NCBI RefSeq assembly: GCF_014700075.1
Contig: NZ_JACXBU010000008.1
Location: 124,001 to 188,000, forward strand
Origin: Pseudomonas sp. JM0905a
GTDB lineage: Bacteria > Pseudomonadota > Gammaproteobacteria > Pseudomonadales > Pseudomonadaceae
Length of the DNA: 64,000 bases
Direction: 5' to 3'
The notes beneath the pieces are model-generated. The model ran no database searches and was not told the origin of the DNA. It was given only the letters and a program-made list of their open reading frames with translations. Positions 36,539-45,799 of the stretch are shown here, piece after piece (the first letter of the stretch is position 1; each line of letters starts with the position of its first letter). The position numbers and the translations under genes are program-made.

Positions 36539-36592
36539 CAGGTTCCGGGCACCTGCGAGCAGGCTGTCGGGATGCTGATCCAGGTCAATTTT
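36521..36592. repeat. 17-base inverted repeat of two ANR-like sites
   Basis: AAAATTGACCTGGATCA (36521-36537) is the exact reverse complement of TGATCCAGGTCAATTTT (36576-36592), separated by 38 bases. Each arm holds an ANR-like site (the second: CTGATCCAGGTCAA). Confidence 0.85.
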
Positions 36593-36635
36593 CGAGGGGG
36601 GCGAAGTCGCGGAATGGAGGGATTGCGGACGCGAA

Positions 36636-36655
36636 GCCGAGCTCTTTAGCTCGGC
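36636..36655. terminator. Hairpin downstream of the alkB operon
   Basis: GCCGAGCT-CTTT-AGCTCGGC forms a perfect 8-base-pair stem with a tetraloop, 41 bases past the stop of the 51-residue gene on the minus strand. No U-run follows, so termination there would be partial or factor-dependent. Confidence 0.5.
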
Positions 36656-36695
36656 CTAAATCGTAGGATCGGTATCAGGGCGATTCGAAAGAAGC

Positions 36696-36851
36696 TCAGC
36701 GCTTCTTCGGTTTCTTGCCTTTCTTGCCCTTGGTCAGGGGCATGGCCTGTTCGAAAGCCTTGCGCATGTCGTTCAGGCGCTTCTCATGGACGTCATGGAT
36801 GCGCTTGTCGCGCTCGGCGCCGAAGTCGATCAGGTTGTCGTCGTTGCTCAT
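36696..36851 (-). CDS. 51-residue basic protein of unknown function
   Basis: The ATG at 36851 overlaps the alkB stop (TGATG), a typical coupled start. The product begins MSNDDNLIDFGAERDKRIHD and ends with a Lys/Gly-rich tail (TKGKKGKKPKKR). It is mostly helical and positively charged at the C-terminus. Since alkB upstream carries a nonsense codon, coupling from alkB may be lost. I do not recognise a named family. Confidence 0.65.
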   Translation of the reverse strand: MSNDDNLIDFGAERDKRIHDVHEKRLNDMRKAFEQAMPLTKGKKGKKPKKR

Positions 36852-37444
36852 CAGCGGATCCAGCGGAATGTGAGGTTGAGCCGGGGGGCGCAAGGGGTAC
36901 GGGTCTTCGCCACCTGGTGCTGCCAATGATGCTGTGTCGGCCCGCTCATGACCAGTAGTGCGCCATGCCCCAGTTCCAGCGAGTGCTCGATGCGGCTGCC
37001 GCCCTTGCGCCGCAGGTCGAAGCGGCGGATGCCACCCAGGTTCAGCTAGGCCACCAGGGGATTGCGCCCCAGCTCGGGCTCGTCGTCGCTGTGCCAGCCC
37101 ATGGAATCCTGGCCATCGCGGTAGTAGTTGAGCAGCACGCCATTGAGGGGCTGGCCTGTCGCATCCACCAGCCGTGCGCGGATTTCCGCCAGCAACGGCG
37201 TCCAGGGCACGGGTTGGTGGGTCAGGCCGGAATAGCGGTAGCTGGCCTCGGGATCGCCGTACCAAGCCACCAGGCGTGGCACCGGGTAATAGCGGCCGTG
37301 CAAATAAACCTCGGGTTGTTCCCAGGGCGTTTCGGCCACCAGCCGCGCGAACCAGTCGCTGGCCTCGTCCTTCGACAGGAAGTGCGGCTCGTAGCGCAGT
37401 TCGGCGTCGGGCAGCTGGAGGGGGATATCGTCGAACAGGTCCAC
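36851..37444 (-). pseudogene. alkB: AlkB-like 2-oxoglutarate/Fe(II) dioxygenase interrupted by an in-frame TAG
   Basis: A GTG-started frame encodes the N-terminal two thirds of an AlkB-type DNA/RNA demethylase: LVAWYGDPEASYRYSGLTH, NGVLLNYYRDGQDSMGWHSDDE (iron ligands H118 and D120) and ELGRNPLVA. Codon 133 is TAG (37046-37048). Reading straight on in the same frame gives LNLGGIRRFDLRRKGGS, GALLVMSGPTQHHWQHQV (second iron His) and APRLNLTFRWIR (2-oxoglutarate-binding Arg), then a TGA at 36851. No shift is needed, so a single base change (Ser codon TCG to TAG expected) breaks the gene. The truncated product lacks one iron ligand and the co-substrate Arg and should be inactive unless the amber codon is read through. 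Confidence 0.8.
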
Positions 37445-37486
37445 CGGTATCGGCTTCAGGAAAGAAGATGGCTCATTCTGCGCGCG

Positions 37487-37783
37487 TCAGACTTCCACAT
37501 CCACCCACAGGCCCTGTCGCGGCAGCTCCTCCAGCACCGACTGGTCTTCCTCGGCCACCTCGCCCGTCGCCAGCTCCTGTGGGGTATAGCCACGTCGCTG
37601 GCGGCGGCGCTGCTCTTCGCGCAACAGCTCCTCAGCCTCCTGGGGATGACGCTTGTCCAGGCCCACGGCGCTTTCCTGCGCGCTCTCCTGCATCGGTGTG
37701 ACCGGTGGAATGTCGGGGCGCGGCTTGACCACGTCCTGTTGGGCCGTGACCGGAACCAGGCTCTGCGGAATGGGTGGCAGCAT
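37487..37783 (-). CDS. Conserved 98-residue protein next to rapA
   Basis: A 98-residue polar protein: Pro-rich N-terminus (MLPPIPQSLVPVTAQQDVVKP), a charged helical middle (DKRHPQEAEELLREEQRRRQRR) and an acidic end (GEVAEEDQSVLEELPRQGLWVDVEV). A perfect AAGGAGG box precedes the ATG. In P. aeruginosa a similar small gene (PA3307) lies between the alkB and rapA homologues. The function is unknown. Confidence 0.75.
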   Translation of the reverse strand: MLPPIPQSLVPVTAQQDVVKPRPDIPPVTPMQESAQESAVGLDKRHPQEAEELLREEQRRRQRRGYTPQELATGEVAEEDQSVLEELPRQGLWVDVEV

Positions 37784-37938
37784 GATGACGCCCTCCTTTG
37801 GTCAGTCTGTCGGCCGCTTTCGGCTCTTCTTTACCGGCGCTCGCTACACTTTTGCGGACATACGGCCCGTATCCGGCGTCGCCCTGCGCCCGCTGTTCCG
37901 TTAACATACGCGGCTTTTTTCATCTCAGGGAGACAGGC

Positions 37939-40788
37939 ATGGCGCAGCAGTATCAACCGGGGCAACGCTGGATCAGTGACAGCGAAGCGGAGCTGGGGCT
38001 CGGGACCATCTTGACGTCGGATGGCCGCCTGCTCACCGTGCTCTACCCGGCCACTGGCGATACCCGCCAGTACGCGCTGCGCAATGCTCCCCTGACCCGA
38101 GTGCGCTTCGCCCCCGGCGACGAGATCACCCACTTCGACGGCTGGAAGCTCAACGTCCAGGAAGTCGAGGATATCGACGGCCTGCTCATCTATCACGGCA
38201 TCACCGCCCAGAACGAGCGCCGCATCCTCCCGGAAACCCAGCTGAACAACTTCATCCAGTTCCGTCTGGCCAATGATCGCCTGTTCGCCGGCCAGATTGA
38301 CCCGCACAAGTGGTTTGCCCTGCGCTACCACACCCTGGAGCACCGCTCGCGTCTGCTGCAGTCGTCCCTCTGGGGCCTCTCCGGCGCCCGCGCGCAGCCC
38401 ATCGCCCACCAGTTGCACATCGCCCGTGAAGTGGCCGACCGCGTTGCGCCGCGCGTTCTGCTGGCCGACGAAGTGGGCCTGGGCAAGACCATCGAGGCTG
38501 GCCTGGTCATCCATCGCCAGCTCATCTCCGGCCGCGCCAACCGCGTACTGATCCTGGTCCCGGAGAACCTCCAGCACCAGTGGCTGGTGGAAATGCGCCG
38601 CCGCTTCAACCTGCAGGTCGCCCTGTACGATGCCGAGCGCTTCGCCGAAAGCGATGCCAGCAACCCCTTCGAGGACACCCAGCTCGCCCTGGTCTCCCTC
38701 GAGTGGCTGAAGGAAAGCGAACGCGCCCAGGATGCCGCCTTCGCCGCCGGCTGGGACCTGCTGGTGGTCGACGAAGCCCACCACCTGGTCTGGCACCCGG
38801 AACAGGCCAGTCCCGAATATCGCCTGGTAGAGCAACTGGCCGAAGTCATCCCCGGCGTGCTGCTGCTCACCGCGACCCCGGAACAGCTGGGTCTGGAAAG
38901 CCACTTCGCGCGCCTGCGCCTGCTGGACCCGAACCGCTTCCACGACCTGGACGCCTTCCGCGCCGAAAGCGCCAACTACCGCCCCGTGGCCGAGGCCGTC
39001 CAGGAACTGCTGGACCAGGGCCGCCTGAGCGCCAAGGCCGAAGCCACCATCAAGGGCTTCCTCGGCGAAGAAGGCGAAAGCCTGCTCAAGGCCCTTGCCG
39101 AAGGCGATGAAGAAGCCTCGCCGCGCCTGGTACGCGAGTTGCTGGACCGCCACGGCACCGGCCGCGTGCTGTTCCGCAACACCCGCGCCGCCGTGCAGGG
39201 TTTCCCCGAGCGCCAGCTGCACCCCTACGCGCTGCCCAACCCGGTGGAATACATGGAGCTGCCGATCGGCGAGCATCCTGACCTCTACCCGGAAGTCAGC
39301 TTCCAGGCGCAACAAGACAGCGGCGACGAATCCGAGCGCTGGTGGCGCTTCGACCCACGTGTCGAATGGCTGATCGACACCCTGAAGATGCTGAAGAAGT
39401 TCAAGGTACTGGTGATCTGCGCCCACGCGGAAACCGCCCTGGACCTGGAAGACGCCCTGCGCGTGCGCTCCGGCATTCCCGCCACCGTGTTCCACGAAGG
39501 CATGAGCATCCTCGAGCGTGACCGCGCAGCCGCCTACTTCGCAGACGAGGAATTCGGCGCCCAGGTGCTGATCTGCTCGGAAATCGGCTCCGAAGGCCGC
39601 AACTTCCAGTTCGCTCACCATCTGGTGCTGTTCGACCTGCCGGCCCACCCGGATCTGCTGGAACAGCGCATCGGCCGCCTCGACCGCATCGGCCAGAAGC
39701 ACACCATCCAGCTGCACGTGCCTTACCTGGACAACAGCCCGCAGGAGCGCCTGTTCCAGTGGTACCACCAGGCGTTGAATGCCTTCCTCGCCACCTGCCC
39801 CACCGGTAACGCCATCCAGCACCAGTTCGGCCCGCGCCTGCTGCCCATGCTCGAAGGTGGCGACGACAAGGCCTGGGACGCCCTGGTGGACGAAGCCGAA
39901 GCCGAGCGCAAGCGTCTGGAAGGCGAAATGCACAATGGCCGTGACCGCCTGCTGGAACTCAACTCCGGCGGCGCCGGCGAGGGCGAGCGCTTGGTGGAGG
40001 ACATCCTCGAGATCGACGACCAGTTCGCCCTGCCTATCTATATGGAATCCCTGTTCGAAGCCTTCGGCATCGACAGCGAAGACCACTCCGAGAACGCCCT
40101 GGTACTCAAGCCCGGCGAGAAGATGCTCGACGCCGGCTTCCCCCTGGGCGACGACGAAGGTGTGACCGTCACCTACGACCGCAACCAGGCCCTGTCCCGC
40201 GAAGACATGCAATTCCTCACCTGGGAACACCCCATGGTGCAGGGCGGCATGGACCTGGTGCTCTCCGGCTCCATGGGCAACACCTCCGTAGCGCTGATCA
40301 AGAACAAGGCGCTCAAACCCGGCACCGTGCTGCTGGAACTGATCTACGTCAGCGAAGCGGTAGCCCCGCGCGCCCTGCAGCTCAGCCGCTTCCTGCCGCC
40401 CAAGGCCCTGCGCTGCCTGCTGGACGCCAACGGCAACGACCTGGCGGCGAAGGTGGCCTTCGACACCCTCAACGACCAGCTGGAAAGCGTGCCGCGCGGC
40501 AGCGCCAACAAGTTCGTCCAGGCCCAGCGCGATGTGCTCGCGGCGCAGATCAACGCCGGCGAAGCCAAGATCGCCCCGCGCCACGCCGAACGTGTGGCCG
40601 AAGCCCAGCGTCGCCTGAAGGCCGAGCTGGACGAGGAACTGGCACGTCTCACCGCCCTCCAGGCGGTGAACCCGACCGTGCGCGACAGCGAGCTGGAAGC
40701 CATTCGTCATCAGCGTGACGAGGGGCTGCAACTGCTGGACAAGGCAGCCCTGCGCCTGGAGTCGATCCGGGTGCTCGTAGCGGGCTGA
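37939..40788 (+). CDS. rapA: RNA polymerase-associated ATP-dependent translocase RapA (HepA)
   Basis: A 949-residue Swi2/Snf2 ATPase of full family length. The N-terminal Tudor-like part begins [19 protein letters not shown]; helicase motifs are [14 protein letters not shown] (Walker A), [16 protein letters not shown] (DEAH box), TATPEQL, and in the second lobe [15 protein letters not shown] and [12 protein letters not shown]. RapA binds RNA polymerase and recycles it after transcription. The start has a weak GGGAGA box. A longer frame upstream (from 37798) reads through the promoter region and is not preferred. Confidence 0.97.
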   Translation: MAQQYQPGQRWISDSEAELGLGTILTSDGRLLTVLYPATGDTRQYALRNAPLTRVRFAPGDEITHFDGWKLNVQEVEDIDGLLIYHGITAQNERRILPETQLNNFIQFRLANDRLFAGQIDPHKWFALRYHTLEHRSRLLQSSLWGLSGARAQPIAHQLHIAREVADRVAPRVLLADEVGLGKTIEAGLVIHRQLISGRANRVLILVPENLQHQWLVEMRRRFNLQVALYDAERFAESDASNPFEDTQLALVSLEWLKESERAQDAAFAAGWDLLVVDEAHHLVWHPEQASPEYRLVEQLAEVIPGVLLLTATPEQLGLESHFARLRLLDPNRFHDLDAFRAESANYRPVAEAVQELLDQGRLSAKAEATIKGFLGEEGESLLKALAEGDEEASPRLVRELLDRHGTGRVLFRNTRAAVQGFPERQLHPYALPNPVEYMELPIGEHPDLYPEVSFQAQQDSGDESERWWRFDPRVEWLIDTLKMLKKFKVLVICAHAETALDLEDALRVRSGIPATVFHEGMSILERDRAAAYFADEEFGAQVLICSEIGSEGRNFQFAHHLVLFDLPAHPDLLEQRIGRLDRIGQKHTIQLHVPYLDNSPQERLFQWYHQALNAFLATCPTGNAIQHQFGPRLLPMLEGGDDKAWDALVDEAEAERKRLEGEMHNGRDRLLELNSGGAGEGERLVEDILEIDDQFALPIYMESLFEAFGIDSEDHSENALVLKPGEKMLDAGFPLGDDEGVTVTYDRNQALSREDMQFLTWEHPMVQGGMDLVLSGSMGNTSVALIKNKALKPGTVLLELIYVSEAVAPRALQLSRFLPPKALRCLLDANGNDLAAKVAFDTLNDQLESVPRGSANKFVQAQRDVLAAQINAGEAKIAPRHAERVAEAQRRLKAELDEELARLTALQAVNPTVRDSELEAIRHQRDEGLQLLDKAALRLESIRVLVAG

Positions 40789-40808
40789 TCCCGGGACAAA
40801 GGCAAAAG

Positions 40809-40835
40809 AAAGGCCCGCAGATGCGGGCCTTTTTT
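40809..40835. terminator. Rho-independent terminator after rapA
   Basis: AAAGGCCCGCA-GA-TGCGGGCCTTT with a T-run lies between the convergent rapA and MFS genes and can serve both. Confidence 0.95.
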
Positions 40836-40849
40836 ATCGCCGCGTATCG

Positions 40850-42178
40850 TCAGGCCATCGCCGCCGCCAGGCCCTGGCGCATGTTCGCCGCATCGCGCAC
40901 GAAGCAACGAGCGGCCTGGAACAGCGCCAGCATGGTCAGAGTGAGCGCCGCCGGCACCAGGTACATGGCATTGTGCAGGCCCACGGCCTTGAAGGTTTCG
41001 TTCATTTCGCCGGCACCGGCCGCCAGCATCGCCACCTGGGAATAGTGGTCCGACAGCAAACCCACCACGACCGGGCCGAGGCCGCCGCCGAGCAGGTAGA
41101 GGCCGGCGAAATACAGGGCCATGGCGGTGGCCCGCAGGCGCGGTTCCACCACGTCCTGAATGGCGGTGTAGACGCAGGTGTAGAAGTTGTAGGCGAACAG
41201 CCAGCCCAGGCTGAACACGCCGACGAACAGGCCGATCTCGATACGTCCCGCCATCAGCGCGTAACCGGTGCAGACAGCCGCAATCGCCATGCTGAAGGCA
41301 GCCAGCAGCAGGCGGCCACGCTCGGACTTCTGATGCACCTTGTCCGCCACCCAGCCACCCAGGGTGAGCCCCACGAGGCCGGTCAGGCCGGTGATGATCC
41401 CGGTGGAGATGGCCGCCTGCTCCAGGGGCATCAGGAAGTAGCGCTGCAGCATCGGCACCATGAAGGAGTTGGTGGCGTAGGTAGCGAAGTTGTAGGTGAG
41501 GCCGGCCACGGTCAGCCACCAGAAGGTGCGGATCGCCAGCACCCGTCGAAGGGGCTTGTCCACCGGCGTTGCGCTGGAAACCTTCACCACCTCGGCGGCA
41601 CCGCGCGCCGGTTCCTTGATGAAGAACATGAAGATGGCCAGGATCAGCCCCGGCACGGCGGCAATGAAGAACGGCGCGCGCCAACTGTCGAAGGCCTTGA
41701 CCATGGCGCCGATGGTGAAGAAGGCCAGTACCAGCCCCAGTGGCAGGCCGAGCATGAAGATGCCCATGGCGCGGGCGCGCTTGTGGGCGGGAAAGAGGTC
41801 ACCGATCAGCGAGTTGGCCGCCGGCGCGTAGCTGGCCTCGCCAATGCCCACGCCCATGCGCACCAGGAGGAAGCTCCAGAAGTTCCAGGCCAGGCCGTTC
41901 ACCGCCGTCAGCCCGCTCCAGACTGCCAAGCCCCAGCCCATGATCTTCCTGCGCGCACCGGTATCAGCCATGCGTCCCAACGGCACCCCGGCAACGGCAT
42001 AGACCAGGGTGAAGGCGGTGCCGATCAGGCCCAGCTGGAAGTCGGAAAGGCTCCACTCGTGACGAACCGGCTCGATGATGATGGCCGGAATGGTCCGATC
42101 GAAGAAGTTGAACAGGTTCGCCAGGAAAAGCAGGAAGAGCACGCGCCAGGCATTGGCCGCTTGAGGAGATTGCTGCAT
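40850..42178 (-). CDS. MFS transporter (spinster-like)
   Basis: A 442-residue transporter with twelve predicted transmembrane helices. LANLFNFFDRTIPAIIIEPVRHEWSLSDFQLGLIGTAF with the loop GRMADTGARRKIM is the MFS signature of the spinster/Spns group, whose members carry sphingolipid-like or sugar-phosphate substrates; the bacterial ones are mostly uncharacterised. It is convergent with rapA and divergent from the MHYT-GGDEF-EAL gene. In P. aeruginosa the position after rapA is occupied by a universal stress protein gene, so this is a local difference. Confidence 0.9.
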   Translation of the reverse strand: MQQSPQAANAWRVLFLLFLANLFNFFDRTIPAIIIEPVRHEWSLSDFQLGLIGTAFTLVYAVAGVPLGRMADTGARRKIMGWGLAVWSGLTAVNGLAWNFWSFLLVRMGVGIGEASYAPAANSLIGDLFPAHKRARAMGIFMLGLPLGLVLAFFTIGAMVKAFDSWRAPFFIAAVPGLILAIFMFFIKEPARGAAEVVKVSSATPVDKPLRRVLAIRTFWWLTVAGLTYNFATYATNSFMVPMLQRYFLMPLEQAAISTGIITGLTGLVGLTLGGWVADKVHQKSERGRLLLAAFSMAIAAVCTGYALMAGRIEIGLFVGVFSLGWLFAYNFYTCVYTAIQDVVEPRLRATAMALYFAGLYLLGGGLGPVVVGLLSDHYSQVAMLAAGAGEMNETFKAVGLHNAMYLVPAALTLTMLALFQAARCFVRDAANMRQGLAAAMA

Positions 42179-42463
42179 GTGTCGGTCTCGTTGTTGTTGT
42201 CAGGCGCCCGGGTAACCGCAAGCCGGGGTCGATGCAGCAATCTAGAGCCTCCTGCTGACAACTGTCTGCGAAAATTCGTGTGATTTATGTAACCCGATGC
42301 TGCGCTAACGGATGTCCCTTCCCTGCCAGCCATCCAATGTCATCGACCGTTCAGCGCCCAGGTACCTTGGTGCAATAAAGACCCCCTACGCTGAACAGAC
42401 TGACGGCACTGTGCCAGCAATGCCTTTTCCGCGAACTCGAACCGCCTGCATGGGAATTTTGCT

Positions 42464-44665
42464 ATGGAATGGCTGGGCCTGCGTTTCGGTACTGAACTCC
42501 CCGCGGACGGCCAGATCCTGCTGGCTTGCACCCATAACAGCTGGCTGGTGCTGCTGGCCTTCCTGGTGGCTTCGGGGGCTGGCTACTGCGCCTTCGACAT
42601 GGCCGAACGAGTGGCCCATGCGCAACAGTCGGAAACCCGCCGATTGTGGAGCTGGCTCGGCGCCGGTTGCCTGGGCGGCGGAATCTGGGCGATGCACTTT
42701 ATCGCCATGCTGGCCTTCGAGGCGCCGATCAGCATCGATTACGACATCCCCACGACCGTCCTTTCCTTGGTGATCGTGATCGCCGCCTCGCTGGTGGGCA
42801 TGTACACCCTCGGGAGGCCCAAGCTCGACTCCCGACACTATGTGATCGCCGCCCTCTCCGTGGGCCTGGGCATCACCCTGATGCACTACTGCGGCATGGC
42901 CGCCATCCGCTCGGCGGCCACCCAGTACTACCATCCCGCCATGGTCGCGGTCTCGGTGGGCGTCGCCATCGCCGCCAGCCTGGCCGCCATGCTCCTTTCC
43001 ACCTTTTTCCGCGACCACGACGAAGGCCACCAGTTGCTGAAGATTCCCGCCAGCCTGGCCATGGGCGCCGCGATCTGCGCCATGCATTTCACCGGAATGC
43101 TGGCCCTGCAACTGGTGGTGCCGGCCGGCACCGAGCTGCAGCTCGACCGTGCAGACAATGCCGTGCAACTCGGCTCCAGCCTGGCGGTGATCGTCGGCAT
43201 GGTGCTGCTTTTCGCCCTGGGCGTGGCCTGGGCCGACAAGAAGCTGCAACGCAAGGAGCGCGACCTGCAGCACGTCAGCAGCCTGCTGCGGGAGCTGGAA
43301 CAGGTGAAGGTGAAGCTGCAGAACGTCGCCCATTACGACGCCCTGACCAACCTGCCCAATCGCCGCGCCTTCAATGAGTTTTTCGCGGAAAAGCTGCTCG
43401 CCCACGCCCAGTTCAAGCAGTCGCTGGCGGTGATGTTCCTGGACGTGGACCACTTCAAGCGAATCAACGACAGTCTGGGTCACGATGCCGGTGATGAACT
43501 GCTCAAGGTGGTGGCCGAACGGGTGCGCAGCGTCCTGCGCCGCGATGACGTGATCGCGCGCCTGGGCGGCGACGAGTTCTGCGTGCTCGCCAGCCTGGGC
43601 AACCTGACCGAAGCCAAGGCTCTGTCCCAGCGCATCATGCAGCGCATGAAGGAGCCCATCACGCTGGCCGGGCGCAATGTCACCATGACCACCAGCATCG
43701 GCATCAGCCTCTACCCTGACGACGGCGAAACCTGCGAGGAACTGCTCAAGCACGCCGACCTCGCGCTCTACCAGGCCAAGAGCAGCGGACGCAACAACCT
43801 GCATTTCTTCAGCCGCCACCTGAAGAACAAGGCCACCTTCGAACTGCAACTGGAAGAAGAGCTGCACCTGGCGCTGGCCAAGGACGAGGGATTGTTCCTC
43901 AACTACCAGCCCATCCTCGACCTGCACAGCGGCCAGGTGACCAAGCTGGAAGCCCTGGTGCGCTGGCAGCATCCGCAGCTGGGGCTGCTGTCGCCGGATC
44001 GCTTCATCAGCGTGGCCGAGGCCAATGGCTTCATCGCCGAGCTGGATGGCTGGGTACTGCGCCAGGCCTGCCGCGACCTCTCCAGCCTCGCCGCCCTGGG
44101 CTTCCACGACCTTCGCGTGGCGGTGAACTGCTCGGCGCTGAACCTCAGCCGCGACGACCTGGTGGAAGAAGTGCAACTTGCCCTGACGGAAAACGGCATC
44201 CGCCCGCAACGACTGGAGCTGGAAGTCACCGAAAACGCCCTGATGAGCAACGTCAACCAGGCCCTGCACCTGCTGGAGGGCATCCGCGGCCTGGGCGTGA
44301 GCATCTCCATCGACGACTTCGGTACCGGCTATTCCTCCCTGGCCTACCTCAAGCGCCTGCCCCTGGACACCCTGAAGATCGACCGCTCATTCGTCATGGA
44401 CATTCCCGGCAGCCACGCCGACATGGAGATCGTCCAGGCCATCATCGGCATGGCCCACACGCTGCACCTGCAGGTGGTGGCCGAAGGCGTGGAGACCCGC
44501 GAGCAGCTGGACTTCCTGCGCAGCCACGGCTGCGACTACATCCAGGGCTACCTGCTCAGCCGTCCCCAGCCGCTGGTGGTCATCGAGGATTTCCTGCGCC
44601 ACTCCCACGGGCTGGGCAGCAGCAATGTGAGGCCGCTGAGGCCGATAGATTCGAATCCCGCCTAG
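42464..44665 (+). CDS. MHYT-GGDEF-EAL membrane c-di-GMP protein (NbdA/MucR type)
   Basis: A 733-residue protein with seven transmembrane helices at the N-terminus forming an MHYT sensor; three copies of the motif are present (MHFIAMLAF, MHYCGMAAI, MHFTGMLAL). The GGDEF domain (about 285-450) has an intact RLGGDEFCVLAS motif, and the EAL domain (about 460-720) has KLEALVRWQ, with ELEVTENAL and the DDFGTGYSSL motif, so a phosphodiesterase is plausible. P. aeruginosa has two such proteins, MucR and NbdA; NbdA lies near rapA as here, but its GGDEF motif is degenerate, unlike this one. MHYT is thought to sense NO, CO or O2 through copper. Confidence 0.9.
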   Translation: MEWLGLRFGTELPADGQILLACTHNSWLVLLAFLVASGAGYCAFDMAERVAHAQQSETRRLWSWLGAGCLGGGIWAMHFIAMLAFEAPISIDYDIPTTVLSLVIVIAASLVGMYTLGRPKLDSRHYVIAALSVGLGITLMHYCGMAAIRSAATQYYHPAMVAVSVGVAIAASLAAMLLSTFFRDHDEGHQLLKIPASLAMGAAICAMHFTGMLALQLVVPAGTELQLDRADNAVQLGSSLAVIVGMVLLFALGVAWADKKLQRKERDLQHVSSLLRELEQVKVKLQNVAHYDALTNLPNRRAFNEFFAEKLLAHAQFKQSLAVMFLDVDHFKRINDSLGHDAGDELLKVVAERVRSVLRRDDVIARLGGDEFCVLASLGNLTEAKALSQRIMQRMKEPITLAGRNVTMTTSIGISLYPDDGETCEELLKHADLALYQAKSSGRNNLHFFSRHLKNKATFELQLEEELHLALAKDEGLFLNYQPILDLHSGQVTKLEALVRWQHPQLGLLSPDRFISVAEANGFIAELDGWVLRQACRDLSSLAALGFHDLRVAVNCSALNLSRDDLVEEVQLALTENGIRPQRLELEVTENALMSNVNQALHLLEGIRGLGVSISIDDFGTGYSSLAYLKRLPLDTLKIDRSFVMDIPGSHADMEIVQAIIGMAHTLHLQVVAEGVETREQLDFLRSHGCDYIQGYLLSRPQPLVVIEDFLRHSHGLGSSNVRPLRPIDSNPA

Positions 44666-44692
44666 AATCCCGGCCCCGCTCGGCTAGCCCGC

Positions 44693-45799
44693 TCAGGCCC
44701 GCGCCAGCTCACGCTGACGCAGGTATTCCAGCACCGCCGCCTGCTCCCCGGCGAACTCGATGCGCGACGCCTTGCTCTCGCGCTGGAAGGCGTACATGGG
44801 GTCGTAGTACTCCCGCAGCAGCCCTTCGATCCAGGCGCGATGCAGGTCCACCTTGCCGGTGGCCTCCTGCTCGGCCAGGGCCTGGTCCATCAGGGCGGAC
44901 ATCCGCTGGTGACGCTCGCCGCCGAGGCGCTTGACGATGTTCGCCAGGCTCTGGCGCAAGCGCGCGGCGAAACGGGCAAAGCCGTGCTCGGCACCGTGGG
45001 TGTCGATGAACTCGGCGCACAGGTCCACCACGTAGTCGCGCAGGATGCGCTCGACGCGGTCTTCGAAACTGTCGTCGAGCCACACCAGCGGGTAGTCCTG
45101 CATGCCCTGGTAGAGCTCCAGCGGCACGGAGCAGCTGCCGACGATGCGCCCCTCGTCTTCCAGCACGAACTGCTCATGGCCGGCGGCACGCTTCTTCAGG
45201 ATGTCGATGGCGAGGCGGTTCTCGAAGTCGATCTGCGCCGGCTGCGGCGTGGCGCGCTTGCCGAAGCTGGAGCCGCGATGGTTGGCATGGCCTTCGAGGT
45301 CGAGGCTGTTGGCCAGTTGGGCGATCACGTCGGTCTTGCCGGTGCCGGTCAGGCCGCCGACCAGCACGAAATCGCACTGCTCCACCGCCTGCTGGGTGGT
45401 TTCCAGGAGGAAGGTCCGCATCGCCTTGTAGCCGCCCTTCACGCGCGGGTACTCGATGCCGGCCTCGGTCTTCAGCCATTGCTGGACCAGCTGGGAACGC
45501 AGGCCGCCACGGAAGCAGTAGAGATAGCCCTGGGGATTGGCGCGGGCGAAAGCAGCCCAGGCCTCGATGCGTTCGGCCTTGATGGCGCCGCTGACCAGCT
45601 GATGGCCCAGGGCGATGGCGGCGTCCTGGCCCTGCTGCTTGTAGCAGGTGCCCACTTTCTGCCGCTCGATGTCGCTCATCAGCGGCAGGTTGACCGTGTG
45701 CGGGAAGGCGCCTTTGACGAATTCCACGGGGGCGCGGGCATCCATCATCGGTACGTCGTTGAGGAAGATTTCGCGGTAGTTCGAGGTATCGGGACGCAT
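44693..45799 (-). CDS. selU: tRNA 2-selenouridine synthase SelU (MnmH)
   Basis: A 368-residue enzyme with a rhodanese domain (catalytic C95 in YCFRGGLRS) and a P-loop domain ([12 protein letters not shown]). It replaces the sulfur of 2-thiouridine (via geranylation) with selenium at the wobble position of tRNA-Lys, -Glu and -Gln, using selenophosphate from SelD. Its ATG shares a base with the selD stop (TGATG), so the two are translationally coupled and in the right order, donor synthase first. Confidence 0.95.
   Translation of the reverse strand: MRPDTSNYREIFLNDVPMMDARAPVEFVKGAFPHTVNLPLMSDIERQKVGTCYKQQGQDAAIALGHQLVSGAIKAERIEAWAAFARANPQGYLYCFRGGLRSQLVQQWLKTEAGIEYPRVKGGYKAMRTFLLETTQQAVEQCDFVLVGGLTGTGKTDVIAQLANSLDLEGHANHRGSSFGKRATPQPAQIDFENRLAIDILKKRAAGHEQFVLEDEGRIVGSCSVPLELYQGMQDYPLVWLDDSFEDRVERILRDYVVDLCAEFIDTHGAEHGFARFAARLRQSLANIVKRLGGERHQRMSALMDQALAEQEATGKVDLHRAWIEGLLREYYDPMYAFQRESKASRIEFAGEQAAVLEYLRQRELARA

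Noticed and set aside
36696-37265. A 189-residue minus-strand frame covering the 51-residue gene and alkB
   Set aside because: Only the last 51 codons are real; the upstream part is alkB read in the wrong frame.
37831-40731. A 966-codon minus-strand frame opposite rapA
   Set aside because: Antisense shadow of a high-GC gene; no motifs, while rapA is unmistakable on the plus strand.
42386-44269. A 627-codon minus-strand frame opposite the MHYT-GGDEF-EAL gene
   Set aside because: Shadow frame with low-complexity Gln/His/Gly composition and no recognisable domain.
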